Part shown: positions 14,296-20,096 of the stretch, in pieces | Layout of the letters: each line of letters begins with the position of its first letter | How positions within the stretch are numbered: the first letter of the stretch is position 1 | Origin: an uncultured Nitrospira sp. | GTDB lineage: Bacteria; Nitrospirota; Nitrospiria; Nitrospirales; Nitrospiraceae | Direction of reading: 5' to 3' | Length of the DNA stretch: 20,096 nucleotides | Assembly: GCA_946479785.1 (NCBI GenBank) | Contig: CAMLHQ010000060.1 | Location: 1 to 20,096 of the forward strand | Notes under the pieces: model-generated | Seen by the model: only the letters and a program-made list of their open reading frames with translations | Told to the model about the DNA's origin: nothing | Databases searched by the model: none | Position numbers and translations under genes: made by a program

Positions 14296-14544
14296 CTAAC
14301 CGACTCGCCTTTCCGTCATGAAGGTCTTGCTCCGTTCGATCACGTCATCGAGAGCAGCACGCACTTCTTTCGCTTTCTTGATCAAGTCCTGCTGCTTTCT
14401 CTTCGCGTAATCTTCTAATTCCCAGCGGGTTTCTTGGCCTGACCTATCAGTCAAGAGAATTCCGGCGATGGCACCGACCACCGCTCCACCGAGAAAGGTG
14501 ATGAGGAGCGCTTTTCCTGAGTACTTGCCGCTGGGTTTAGCCAT
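14296..14544 (-). CDS. YtxH-domain membrane protein
   Basis: An 82-residue protein with one N-terminal membrane span (ALLITFLGGAVVGAIAGILL, about 12-31), the Gly-rich pattern of YtxH-type proteins. A charged helical tail (RWELEDYAKRKQQDLIKKAKEVRAALDDVIERS) probably forms a coiled coil. The family is widespread and often stress-induced, with no established biochemical role. GGAG lies about eight bases before the ATG. Confidence 0.85.
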   Translation of the reverse strand: MAKPSGKYSGKALLITFLGGAVVGAIAGILLTDRSGQETRWELEDYAKRKQQDLIKKAKEVRAALDDVIERSKTFMTERRVG

Positions 14545-14715
14545 ATCGGTTTCTCCGTCTTATGCGTGGGTGCTGCCAACCTAAAAAGTGTATCGCACAG
14601 AGACGCATCCGTTCCACCACGTGAGGAGCTCAATTCTCTCAGATATCAACCCCATGGTTAAAACCTAGGGATACCTCTAGCACCGGAACATTCCTATCCC
14701 CGATACAGTGGGCTA

Positions 14716-16065
14716 ATGACTAGGAGTAGGATAGCGGATAATCGGTCGACAACACTCTGGTTTGCCCTGCCATTGTTCATATTCGGCAGCTCTGCCGCAT
14801 TTCCCCCGACCCTTCTTGCTGAAGTCGATCCGGAAGCTCTGTATGACAAGTCGCGGGCGCTCATTATTGGTATTGAGCAGTACCCGCAGGGCCGATCGGT
14901 GCCAGGCGCAGTGGAAGAGGCCAAACAGGTCGCCCAAACATTCCGTCAGCTTGGATTTGAAGAAATCATCGAGCTCTACAATAAAGATGCGACAGCGAAG
15001 CGGCTGCACCAAGTACTGACCGATCTCTTCGCGAAAAAAGTGGACCGAAGCGGACGAGTGGTCGTGTTCTTTGCCGGCCAGACGGGGACCACTCGCGATG
15101 GGAAAGGCAGGGACATGGGCTACCTCGTTCCCGCCGATGCGCAGGCCAACAACGTCGCGAAGTTCCTGACCCTTGAGGCGATCAAGGAATTGAGCAAGCG
15201 CTCTCCCTCCAAGCACATCCTGCTGATTGTGAATGCACCTTTTCGTGCATGGGAGGTCACCGGTGCTAAGCCGCCATCGTCTGCGGCCGAGACTGACGCG
15301 CGGGCATTCCAGATCATTGCCACCGCCAGCAGAGACGACAAGTCCGCCAAGACGGGCGGCAAGACCCTCTTTGTCCAGGCCTTACTCACCGGTCTCTCGG
15401 GAGCAGCTGATCTGAATCAAAATGGGTCGCTCACGGCTTCTGAACTCGGCGCCTACATCAAGCAGCAAGTCGATGCCCTCTCTGTGCGCATCGAGGGCGA
15501 CGGAGATACCGTATTGCTTCAGCAACGTAAAGCGGTTCCTGCGCTTGAAACCCAACAGAGGCCGAACAATCGTGAGGCCGCAAAGAGTGAGTATGAACAA
15601 GCTCTTGCCCACTTGCAGGAAGGGAAATATGCAGAGGAGGCCTTGGCTCGACTCAATCGCGCCATCGAATATGATCCCACCTTTGCCGAAGCGTATATCT
15701 TAAAAGGTTATCTCCGGCTGGAAGTCCTCCCGCAGCTTGATGAAGCGCTTGTAGCCGGACAACAAGCCGTCACGTATGCGCCTGACAATGCGGACGCCTA
15801 CTATACGCTCGGCCTCGTGCATGAAAAAATGGGCCACTATCCGGAAGCTGAAGAAGCGTTCGTCCAGGCGACGAAGATAAACCCGAGAAATTTGGATGTG
15901 TATTTTTCCCTCGGAACACTGTACGAAGACCAGCTCAACGACCCTGCGAAATCCGTCGAGGCATTCCGCCGGTACCTTCAATTAGGCGGAGTCCACGCTC
16001 GAGCGAGAGCGGCTGTCAGCCAGGCGGATCAGGCGGTCCTTTCCCCGGGTGACACGTTGCCATAA
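14716..16065 (+). CDS. Exported caspase-fold (C14-like) protein without catalytic residues, plus TPRs
   Basis: A 449-residue protein. A signal peptide (hydrophobic 12-28, likely cleavage after LLA at 35) is followed by a caspase-like domain at 44-270: RALIIGIEQYP, the RxVVVFFAG strand, GYLVPADA, and HILLIVNAPF. In active members the loops read SGHG and DACxSG; here they are AGQTG (Q122 for His) and VNAPFR (P175 for Cys), so the dyad is absent. DLNQNGSLTASELGAYI (232-248) is the linker typical of these proteins. At least three TPRs follow (about 290-430), including YYTLGLVHEKMGHYPEAEEAF and VYFSLGTLYEDQLND. The likely role is non-catalytic scaffolding in the periplasm. The ribosome site is weak. 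It stands alone. Confidence 0.87.
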   Translation: MTRSRIADNRSTTLWFALPLFIFGSSAAFPPTLLAEVDPEALYDKSRALIIGIEQYPQGRSVPGAVEEAKQVAQTFRQLGFEEIIELYNKDATAKRLHQVLTDLFAKKVDRSGRVVVFFAGQTGTTRDGKGRDMGYLVPADAQANNVAKFLTLEAIKELSKRSPSKHILLIVNAPFRAWEVTGAKPPSSAAETDARAFQIIATASRDDKSAKTGGKTLFVQALLTGLSGAADLNQNGSLTASELGAYIKQQVDALSVRIEGDGDTVLLQQRKAVPALETQQRPNNREAAKSEYEQALAHLQEGKYAEEALARLNRAIEYDPTFAEAYILKGYLRLEVLPQLDEALVAGQQAVTYAPDNADAYYTLGLVHEKMGHYPEAEEAFVQATKINPRNLDVYFSLGTLYEDQLNDPAKSVEAFRRYLQLGGVHARARAAVSQADQAVLSPGDTLP

Positions 16066-16129
16066 CGCACGCCTCAACTTCCGCTTCAGGCAGGATCGAA
16101 ACTGAGACGCTCACCATAAGCCGCCTGTC

Positions 16130-16171
16130 AAGAACAGGTGGCAGGAACCATTTCGCGGCGCGCGGCGGTGT
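16130..16171 (+). repeat. Interspersed repeat, copy 10 (core 16152-16171)
   Basis: AAGAACAGGTGGCAGGAACCA then core TTCGCGGCGCGCGGCGGTGT, which diverges at its last bases. It lies between converging genes. Confidence 0.78.
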
Positions 16172-16182
16172 TGGAACGAGGG

Positions 16183-16470
16183 TCACTGGCTTGGCTCGAG
16201 GATCGTGGGCGGCCGGAGGGGTTTTCTCTGCTTCTCACGGTCTTCGTCAATGAGCTTTAAGGCGTCCAGTTGGGACTCTAACTCCTCAATACGCTTATCT
16301 CGCTCTTGAATTTGTCTCTGAAGAGATTGCACCTTGCCAGACATGTCGACAGCGGGATCGCTCTTATGGTCGACCTTGGTGGCGCGAGTTGTCCCGCACG
16401 CACTCAGAGCGGCGGACAAAATCACACCACCTATCAGACTGCTCATGATCTTTGTGCGCAACAGACTCAT
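16183..16470 (-). CDS. Small coiled-coil lipoprotein
   Basis: A 95-residue protein with lipoprotein signal MSLLRTKIMSSLIGG...LSAC; lipobox Cys25. The mature part has a coiled-coil heptad run (MSGKVQSLQRQIQERDKRIEELESQLDAL, about 43-71) and a Pro-rich end. It resembles small Lpp/YbgF-like envelope spacers, but no family is certain. A longer frame to 16770 would translate repeat copy 11 and is rejected. Starts at 16497 or 16446 are also possible; AGGAG sits only one base from the 16470 ATG. Confidence 0.68.
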   Translation of the reverse strand: MSLLRTKIMSSLIGGVILSAALSACGTTRATKVDHKSDPAVDMSGKVQSLQRQIQERDKRIEELESQLDALKLIDEDREKQRKPLRPPTILEPSQ

Positions 16471-16520
16471 GCTCCTACGAACATACCGCCAGGACATCAA
16501 TGATTTTGACAGACTGAGCC

Positions 16521-16559
16521 ACAAGATGTCAGCAAACGTTTCGCGGCGCGTGGCGGACA
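16521..16559 (+). repeat. Interspersed repeat, copy 11 (core 16540-16559)
   Basis: AAGATGTCAGCAAACG then core TTCGCGGCGCGTGGCGGACA. It lies between two minus-strand genes, so relative to them it is reversed. Confidence 0.78.
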
Positions 16560-16654
16560 GGTTCTCATTGTCCATCCCGTCGGCATTCTGCATCGCGTCC
16601 ACTGTCTCGCCGTGCTTAAATCGTCCCTCCAGCCTTTTTGAAACGGTCACCGGA

Positions 16655-16999
16655 TCAGCGACTCGACTTGCAACCAAGCCAGAAGAAGGCTGATGAGATG
16701 ACGCCGACGAGGACGAAGAAAACCATCGGCTGCCACTTCCCCTCGAGAAGACCGAGGGCGGCAAAGGCAACCACGAATAACCAGCCTTTAGCGAATTTCC
16801 ATAGCCGCGCTTTTACTGCAAAGTCCTCCGATTTTCCCGAAGTCCGACCTACGGCTACCGAAGCGAATACTCCAGCGACAGCCGCTACGTACAACCACTC
16901 CTCCCTGGCAGACATCATCGACAAGATGAGCCCGAGCGCAATTCCAAAGGGAGTCCACTCAATCAGTCGACGTGACCTTGTTTGCTCAGTGGTTAACAT
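16655..16999 (-). CDS. Small integral membrane protein of unknown function
   Basis: About 114 residues. A charged N-terminus (TEQTRSRRLIE) is followed by hydrophobic spans at roughly 16-31, 37-51, 72-84 and 89-107, consistent with three or four membrane helices. I recognise no family. Two starts are possible. The one at 16999 has GGGAGG about ten bases upstream; the one at 17020 has no ribosome site and lies eight bases from the core of repeat copy 12, so 16999 is preferred. It follows the DUF2269 gene on the same strand, but a repeat copy separates them. Confidence 0.68.
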   Translation of the reverse strand: MLTTEQTRSRRLIEWTPFGIALGLILSMMSAREEWLYVAAVAGVFASVAVGRTSGKSEDFAVKARLWKFAKGWLFVVAFAALGLLEGKWQPMVFFVLVGVISSAFFWLGCKSSR

Positions 17000-17020
17000 C
17001 TCCGTGGAACCTCCCGCCAT

Positions 17021-17047
17021 GAACCATCTGGCGGCGCGTGGCGGAGC
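17021..17047 (+). repeat. Interspersed repeat, copy 12 (core 17028-17047), degenerate
   Basis: GAACCATCTGGCGGCGCGTGGCGG keeps the left module AACCA and the middle of the core (GCGGCGCGTGGCGG). It fills almost the whole gap between two minus-strand genes. Confidence 0.72.
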
Positions 17048-17049
17048 GG

Positions 17050-17643
17050 CTAGCTCAGCTTATGGTAGGTCGGCGGGACCCAGGCGTAGAGGCGCGGAAT
17101 CCACAAGGTTAGGACTGTTGCCACAGCTAAGGCCCCGATCGCCCCGATGATGAATTGTGTCCATGTACTTGGCTTCATGGCGCCGAGCGACACAATGAGC
17201 AAGAGCATCGGAATGTCCAAGAAATGCGTGAAGGTCGGCACGTGTTCTTGCCTGGCGTGGATGAGTTCAGGCGTCACACCTCCTTTTGCCAACGCCTCGT
17301 TCGTGAGGCGTCGGAGTCGCATAAAGTAGAGTCGCGTGACGGTGTTCCCTTCGACGAATTCAAACACGAACAGCACAATCATGCCGGCCAGCCAGGGATG
17401 CTGTATGAATCCCCAGCCGCCCCACACATCCGCTGTCATCCATGTGCCAGAGACGAAGAGGATGATGGCACCGGGTACCACGACACCATCATAGAAGACT
17501 GCAATGTTGCGGACGGCCTCGGCAAAGAGTCCGAGGTCGTGCACCTTCCTCGATCGTAGATCTGAAATCCACACACCGACCAGCCCCCCACCCATGAGCA
17601 TCAAGCCGATTAGATGAGCATAGCGCAGCAATGAATAGGTCAT
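17050..17643 (-). CDS. DUF2269-type integral membrane protein
   Basis: A 197-residue protein with about four membrane spans (residues 6-26, 53-72, 83-101 and 142-185 containing two), including the family-like start YSLLRYAHLIGLMLMGGGLVG and FVSGTWMTADVWGGWGFIQHPWL. A charged cytoplasmic loop MRLRRLTNEAL lies between spans 3 and 4. DUF2269 proteins have no known function. The conserved His residues (H10, H82) could bind haem or a metal, which is inference only. The ribosome site is weak. The gene is divergent from the lipoprotein at 17842. Confidence 0.8.
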   Translation of the reverse strand: MTYSLLRYAHLIGLMLMGGGLVGVWISDLRSRKVHDLGLFAEAVRNIAVFYDGVVVPGAIILFVSGTWMTADVWGGWGFIQHPWLAGMIVLFVFEFVEGNTVTRLYFMRLRRLTNEALAKGGVTPELIHARQEHVPTFTHFLDIPMLLLIVSLGAMKPSTWTQFIIGAIGALAVATVLTLWIPRLYAWVPPTYHKLS

Positions 17644-17680
17644 AGCGCGGTCAGAGTATGGACTTGCTCAGTTCAAAAGA

Positions 17681-17783
17681 ACAGATGTCCTTTGCCGCGC
17701 GTGGCGGGCCGATTCCTTCCTCATTCTCCCCTCCTTTCACACAGCGATAGACCAGCCAAGCTAGAAAACGTAGAATGTCCGTG
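17681..17783 (+). repeat. Interspersed repeat, copy 13 (core 17691-17710), full length
   Basis: ACAGATGTCC precedes core TTTGCCGCGCGTGGCGGGCC. Then come a pyrimidine-rich tract, ACACAGCGATAGACCAGCC and ACGTAGAATGTCC (TAGAAT at 17771-17776). It is the clearest complete element, about 100 bp, ending about 60 bases before the next ATG. Confidence 0.82.
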
Positions 17784-17841
17784 TCTTCACGAACCTTGAG
17801 CTTTCTTCATCAAGGCCAACTTCACGGGAGAACAGATATCC

Positions 17842-18270
17842 ATGACGCGAATTCTATTGGTCAGCCTCGTGATCTTTCTGAATGGCTGCGCCACGGCTGA
17901 GATGGGGCGTCTAATCACTCCCGAACAGGCCGCATGGATCCAAAAAGGGGTCACTACTCGGCATGAGGTCGTCGAACGATTTGGTGTTCCAGATTTGGAG
18001 TTTCCAGACTATACAGATTCAAAACACCAAACGACGAGTACATCGACGACAACCAAAGAAGGGGATACCAGCGGGACACCAACGCCCACCCAAGTTGACT
18101 CGCCTAAGGGCACAAAGGCCACTTATCTGCATACAAAATCCGAGGCGGCTGTCCTACCATTCTATGCGAACGCGCAATCTACACAGAGCCAGTTTTGGAT
18201 CAAGTATGACGATAATGGCATCGTGCAGGATTTTGGCTTTGATGGAAGATCGGGCCTTCCAGTGCGCTAA
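17842..18270 (+). CDS. BamE/SmpA-like small lipoprotein
   Basis: A 142-residue protein with lipoprotein signal MTRILLVSLVIFLNGC (lipobox LNGC, Cys16). ITPEQAAWIQKGVTTRHEVVERFGVPD (about 25-51) fits the start of the SmpA/OmlA (BamE-like) fold, in which I-x-x-G-x-T-x-x-E-V-x-x-x-x-G-x-P is typical. A Thr/Ser-rich low-complexity insert (KHQTTSTSTTTKEGDTSG) separates it from the last strands (FWIKYDDNGIVQDFGFDG). BamE-like proteins assist outer-membrane assembly; many such lipoproteins are uncharacterised. The start has only a distant GGGAG. It follows repeat copy 13. Confidence 0.78.
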   Translation: MTRILLVSLVIFLNGCATAEMGRLITPEQAAWIQKGVTTRHEVVERFGVPDLEFPDYTDSKHQTTSTSTTTKEGDTSGTPTPTQVDSPKGTKATYLHTKSEAAVLPFYANAQSTQSQFWIKYDDNGIVQDFGFDGRSGLPVR

Positions 18271-18282
18271 TGCAGGAAAGTA

Positions 18283-18321
18283 GAAAAGGTCCTGGAACTA
18301 TTTCCCGACGCGTGGAATCTC
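18283..18321 (+). repeat. Interspersed repeat, copy 14 (18302-18321), degenerate
   Basis: GAAAAGGTCCTGGAACTATTTCCCGACGCGTGG keeps the left module and about half of the core. Confidence 0.6.
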
Positions 18322-18444
18322 AGCACTTATTTCTGACATGGAGACTGCAGAACAACGAGCGTGGTCTAGATGGCGTAGGATGCGACCGATCTGGGGTGGC
18401 CGAATCGGAAATGTCGGATGACGTTACTTAAAGGGGGCGCAATT

Positions 18445-18921
18445 ATGCAGCAGCGTACGACCAGAGTGAATCCTTCGGAAGAAACCATCAAGATTGGTCC
18501 GCTAGGGATCCGGTTCCTCCTCACGGGCGATGATTCCAACGGCAGCGTGTCAGTGTTCGAGGTTCTTGTCCCCGCCGGGCAGAAGCTGGCAGCGCCCGCC
18601 CACATGAACGACACCTACGAGGAGATGCTCTACGGTATTGAGGGCGTCCTTACCTGGACGGTTGACGGCACGCCCATTGAGGTTGGCCCCGGGCAGGCGC
18701 TGTGCATCCCCCGAGGTGTGGTGCACCGCTTTGATAACCTCGGCCGCGAGAATGTGAAACAGCTCTGCGTCATAACCCCTGCGATAATGGGCCCCGCATA
18801 CTTCCGCGAAGCTGCCGAAGTGATCGGCGCCGCTGCCGGTGGCCCGCCCGACCGCGCAAAGATGATGGACGTCTTCCGACGTCACGGCATGACGGTGGCC
18901 GCGCCCCCGTCTGCTAAGTAG
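18445..18921 (+). CDS. Cupin-domain protein
   Basis: A 158-residue single-cupin protein. Motif 1 spans G45 to G67 (GQKLAAPAHMNDTYEEMLYGIEG): H53 and E60 are kept, but the second His of HxH is Asn55. Motif 2 is GPGQALCIPRGVVHRFDN (81-98) with H94. The metal site would have at most two His and one Glu, so activity is uncertain; a sugar- or ligand-binding role is also possible. A helical tail follows. I chose the start at 18445, with AAAGGGGG eight bases upstream, over 18418. It appears richer in GC than its neighbours, which may mean transfer. It is cytoplasmic. Confidence 0.87.
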   Translation: MQQRTTRVNPSEETIKIGPLGIRFLLTGDDSNGSVSVFEVLVPAGQKLAAPAHMNDTYEEMLYGIEGVLTWTVDGTPIEVGPGQALCIPRGVVHRFDNLGRENVKQLCVITPAIMGPAYFREAAEVIGAAAGGPPDRAKMMDVFRRHGMTVAAPPSAK

Positions 18922-18968
18922 CGGGCGGCTGGTGTCTGTGTCTGATGTGAGGGAACGGGAACCGGGGC

Positions 18969-18983
18969 GGGGTACAGTACCCC
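18969..18983 (+). promoter_or_regulatory. Tight hairpin GGGGTA-CAG-TACCCC
   Basis: A 6-bp perfect stem with a three-base loop, 48 bases after the cupin stop and about 110 bases before the next gene's ATG. There is no T run, so it is not a classical terminator; it may be an mRNA 3'-end hairpin or an operator. Confidence 0.35.
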
Positions 18984-19091
18984 CAAATGCGATACTTGTC
19001 CTCGAAGATCTCGTACACAGGTCGTAAGACTAGAGCCCGATTTAAACGAAGTCCCCGACGCCGCCAGTGCACCATTCAGGTGTGGTCGCTT

Positions 19092-19565
19092 ATGAGAACT
19101 CCATATCACCAAGCCCTTTGTGGAGTCATGCTGTTTGGCCTTTTAGCACTGGCTGCTTGCGTGTCGGTACGTGTCGAGCCATTGACCGGTGAGGTCTACC
19201 CTCCTAACAGGAGCCCTAAGCAAGTGCAGTGGCTGGAATCAGAGCCTGATTCTCCACATGTTAAATTGGCCCGTATCATTGCGACGAGTCAGAGCGCGGA
19301 TGAAGACGAGTTGCGTGAGAAGATTCTAGCGCGTGCCGCCACCCTCGGAGCAGATGCGGTCGTGATGGGAAAGTCTGATGTATTGGAATCTGCCGGAACA
19401 GGTACGGCTCCTCAATCCACCATGGGGCCCGCAGGAGGAAGTTTCGGGGGGTGGTGGCCTTTCTATTATGACCGTTGGAGTTTCGCGCAAGGTTCAGTGG
19501 ATGAGACAGGACTGACGGAGTATTTATCTGGTACAGCTATTAGATACCAAAATGACAAACAATGA
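19092..19565 (+). CDS. Lipoprotein with a GADAVV domain
   Basis: A 157-residue protein with lipoprotein signal (hydrophobic 11-22, lipobox LAAC, Cys23). The mature domain has YPP, then HVKLARIIATSQSADEDELREKILARAATLGADAVVMG. This helix ending in A-A-x-x-G-A-D-A-V-V is seen in several small envelope lipoprotein families (DUF4156-like), function unknown. A Gly/Trp/Tyr-rich tail (GGSFGGWWPFYYDRW) follows. The upstream in-frame ATG at 18987 would add 35 basic residues before the signal peptide, so 19092 is preferred; AGGT lies about 11 bases upstream. Confidence 0.8.
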   Translation: MRTPYHQALCGVMLFGLLALAACVSVRVEPLTGEVYPPNRSPKQVQWLESEPDSPHVKLARIIATSQSADEDELREKILARAATLGADAVVMGKSDVLESAGTGTAPQSTMGPAGGSFGGWWPFYYDRWSFAQGSVDETGLTEYLSGTAIRYQNDKQ

Positions 19566-19591
19566 ACACTTGCTGCATGCCGTAAGTGCCA

Positions 19592-19631
19592 TCTCTGAAG
19601 CACCACCGATCTTAGATCGGATGCTCAGAGA
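19592..19631 (+). terminator. Long bulged hairpin between two envelope genes
   Basis: Three stems stack: TCTCTG/CAGAGA (19592-19597 with 19626-19631), AGCA/TGCT (19599-19602 with 19622-19625) and CCGATC/GATCGG (19606-19611 with 19615-19620) with loop TTA. That gives 16 base pairs with two small bulges. It follows the lipoprotein stop by 26 bases. No T run follows, so it could be a factor-dependent terminator, a processing site or an attenuator for the next gene. Confidence 0.5.
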
Positions 19632-19661
19632 CACGGAAAAGGAGTCAGGAGTGCAGCCATC

Positions 19662-20096
19662 GTGACAAGATTCTTCATCCTTTGCTGTTGGCTGGCGATC
19701 GCCTGGGGCATCATCGCTCCGTCTGCCCTTGCCGACGTGCATACGATCGCGGTCACGGGCGAGTATCGTATGGGACCTTTCGATACGATTGGCGAAGGCC
19801 AGCGCCTTGCCTTGGTCACGGCAAAATCGACGGCTCTAGATGAGGCCGTGGCATATCTCGAAACATCGTCCACCCTCAAACCACTCGGCCTCAATCGCGA
19901 CGAGCTACGTGCCTATAGCGCCGGGCTCCTGGTGATTAGGCAGTACCCCAGCAATACCGCCTCGGACGAGGCAACCAAAACTACGACCGTCTCCATGCCT
20001 ATAGCCGTTGTAATAGATCCGGTCGCATTGAGTCGGCAGCTTGCCGACCTGATCCGGCGTGAACGAGCCAAAATAGAGCTCATGCAAATCCGGGAC
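19662..20096 (+). CDS. Exported protein with FlgT/LPP20-like N-terminal domain (truncated by window edge)
   Basis: 145 codons are visible, starting at GTG with AGGAG (19647-19651) ten bases upstream; the frame is open to the window end. A signal peptide (FFILCCWLAIAWGIIAPSALA, cleavage near residue 25) is followed by HTIAVTGEYRMGPFDTIGEGQRLALVTAKSTALDEAVAYLE. This is the strand-helix layout of FlgT-N/LPP20-like domains, where G-x-A/Y...A-x-x-x-A-x-x-x-A-h is typical. Proteins with this domain are periplasmic or envelope-bound, some linked to flagella and many unassigned. Then come DELRAYSAGLLVIRQYPSN and TVSMPIAVVID. The total length is unknown. Confidence 0.8.
   Translation, partial: MTRFFILCCWLAIAWGIIAPSALADVHTIAVTGEYRMGPFDTIGEGQRLALVTAKSTALDEAVAYLETSSTLKPLGLNRDELRAYSAGLLVIRQYPSNTASDEATKTTTVSMPIAVVIDPVALSRQLADLIRRERAKIELMQIRD

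Noticed and set aside
14290..14302. Hairpin CGGTT-TCT-AACCG as a two-way terminator
   Set aside because: Only five base pairs, no T run, and it overlaps the stop of the YtxH gene.
16471..16770. N-terminal extension of the coiled-coil lipoprotein
   Set aside because: It would translate repeat copy 11 and overlap the neighbouring gene, and it places a lipoprotein signal in the middle of the protein.
1..18321. The regularly occurring repeats as a CRISPR array
   Set aside because: The copies are separated by whole genes and spacing varies from about 300 bases to several kb. There are no short unique spacers and no cas genes.

Overview
The window is about 20 kb of a gene-dense, roughly 55% GC bacterial chromosome. 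Nothing in it is a taxonomic marker. A Nitrospira-like (Nitrospirota) bacterium is my best inference. The basis is the style of the small MECPKC...CINC zinc-ribbon protein, the many signalling proteins and the numerous small secreted proteins and lipoproteins. No rRNA, intact tRNA, CRISPR array, transposase or prophage was seen.

Left part (1-6714): two small + strand genes (a secreted protein and a SnoaL-like protein) face a compact minus-strand operon. In transcription order it holds a 42-residue single-span membrane peptide, a SAM-dependent methyltransferase, a cNMP-binding-domain histidine kinase (ATGA overlap), a receiver/glutaredoxin-like/thioredoxin-reductase-like fusion, a DsbA-like protein, and a DedA-rhodanese fusion. 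It looks like a redox signalling unit, but the thiol motifs have been lost from the reductase (YYGAGMTEA where YCATCDG is expected), the glutaredoxin-like domain (SPHT) and half of the DsbA site (CPYS).

Middle and right (6715-20096): mostly single genes separated by 100-350 bp. They include secreted proteins and lipoproteins, an RRM RNA-binding protein, a lone receiver with Glu at the phospho-acceptor position, a zinc-ribbon protein, a HAD-like protein, a TIGR01777-type epimerase, a Cys-rich exported protein with CX3C repeats, a flavin-reductase-like protein, a YtxH protein, an exported caspase-fold/TPR protein lacking both catalytic residues, membrane proteins (one DUF2269), a BamE-like lipoprotein, a cupin and a truncated exported gene at the right edge.

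The most striking non-coding feature is an interspersed repeat with core TTCGCGGCGCGTGGCGGGCC. At least 14 copies lie between genes and all are on the + strand whatever the direction of the neighbouring genes. Several copies carry a left module (GTCAGGAACCA), and some a right module ending CGTAGAATGTCC. Some copies form short hairpins, and two copies show a compensatory stem change. The repeat is absent inside the minus-strand redox operon. I infer a non-autonomous REP/MITE-like family or an orientation-dependent chromosomal motif.
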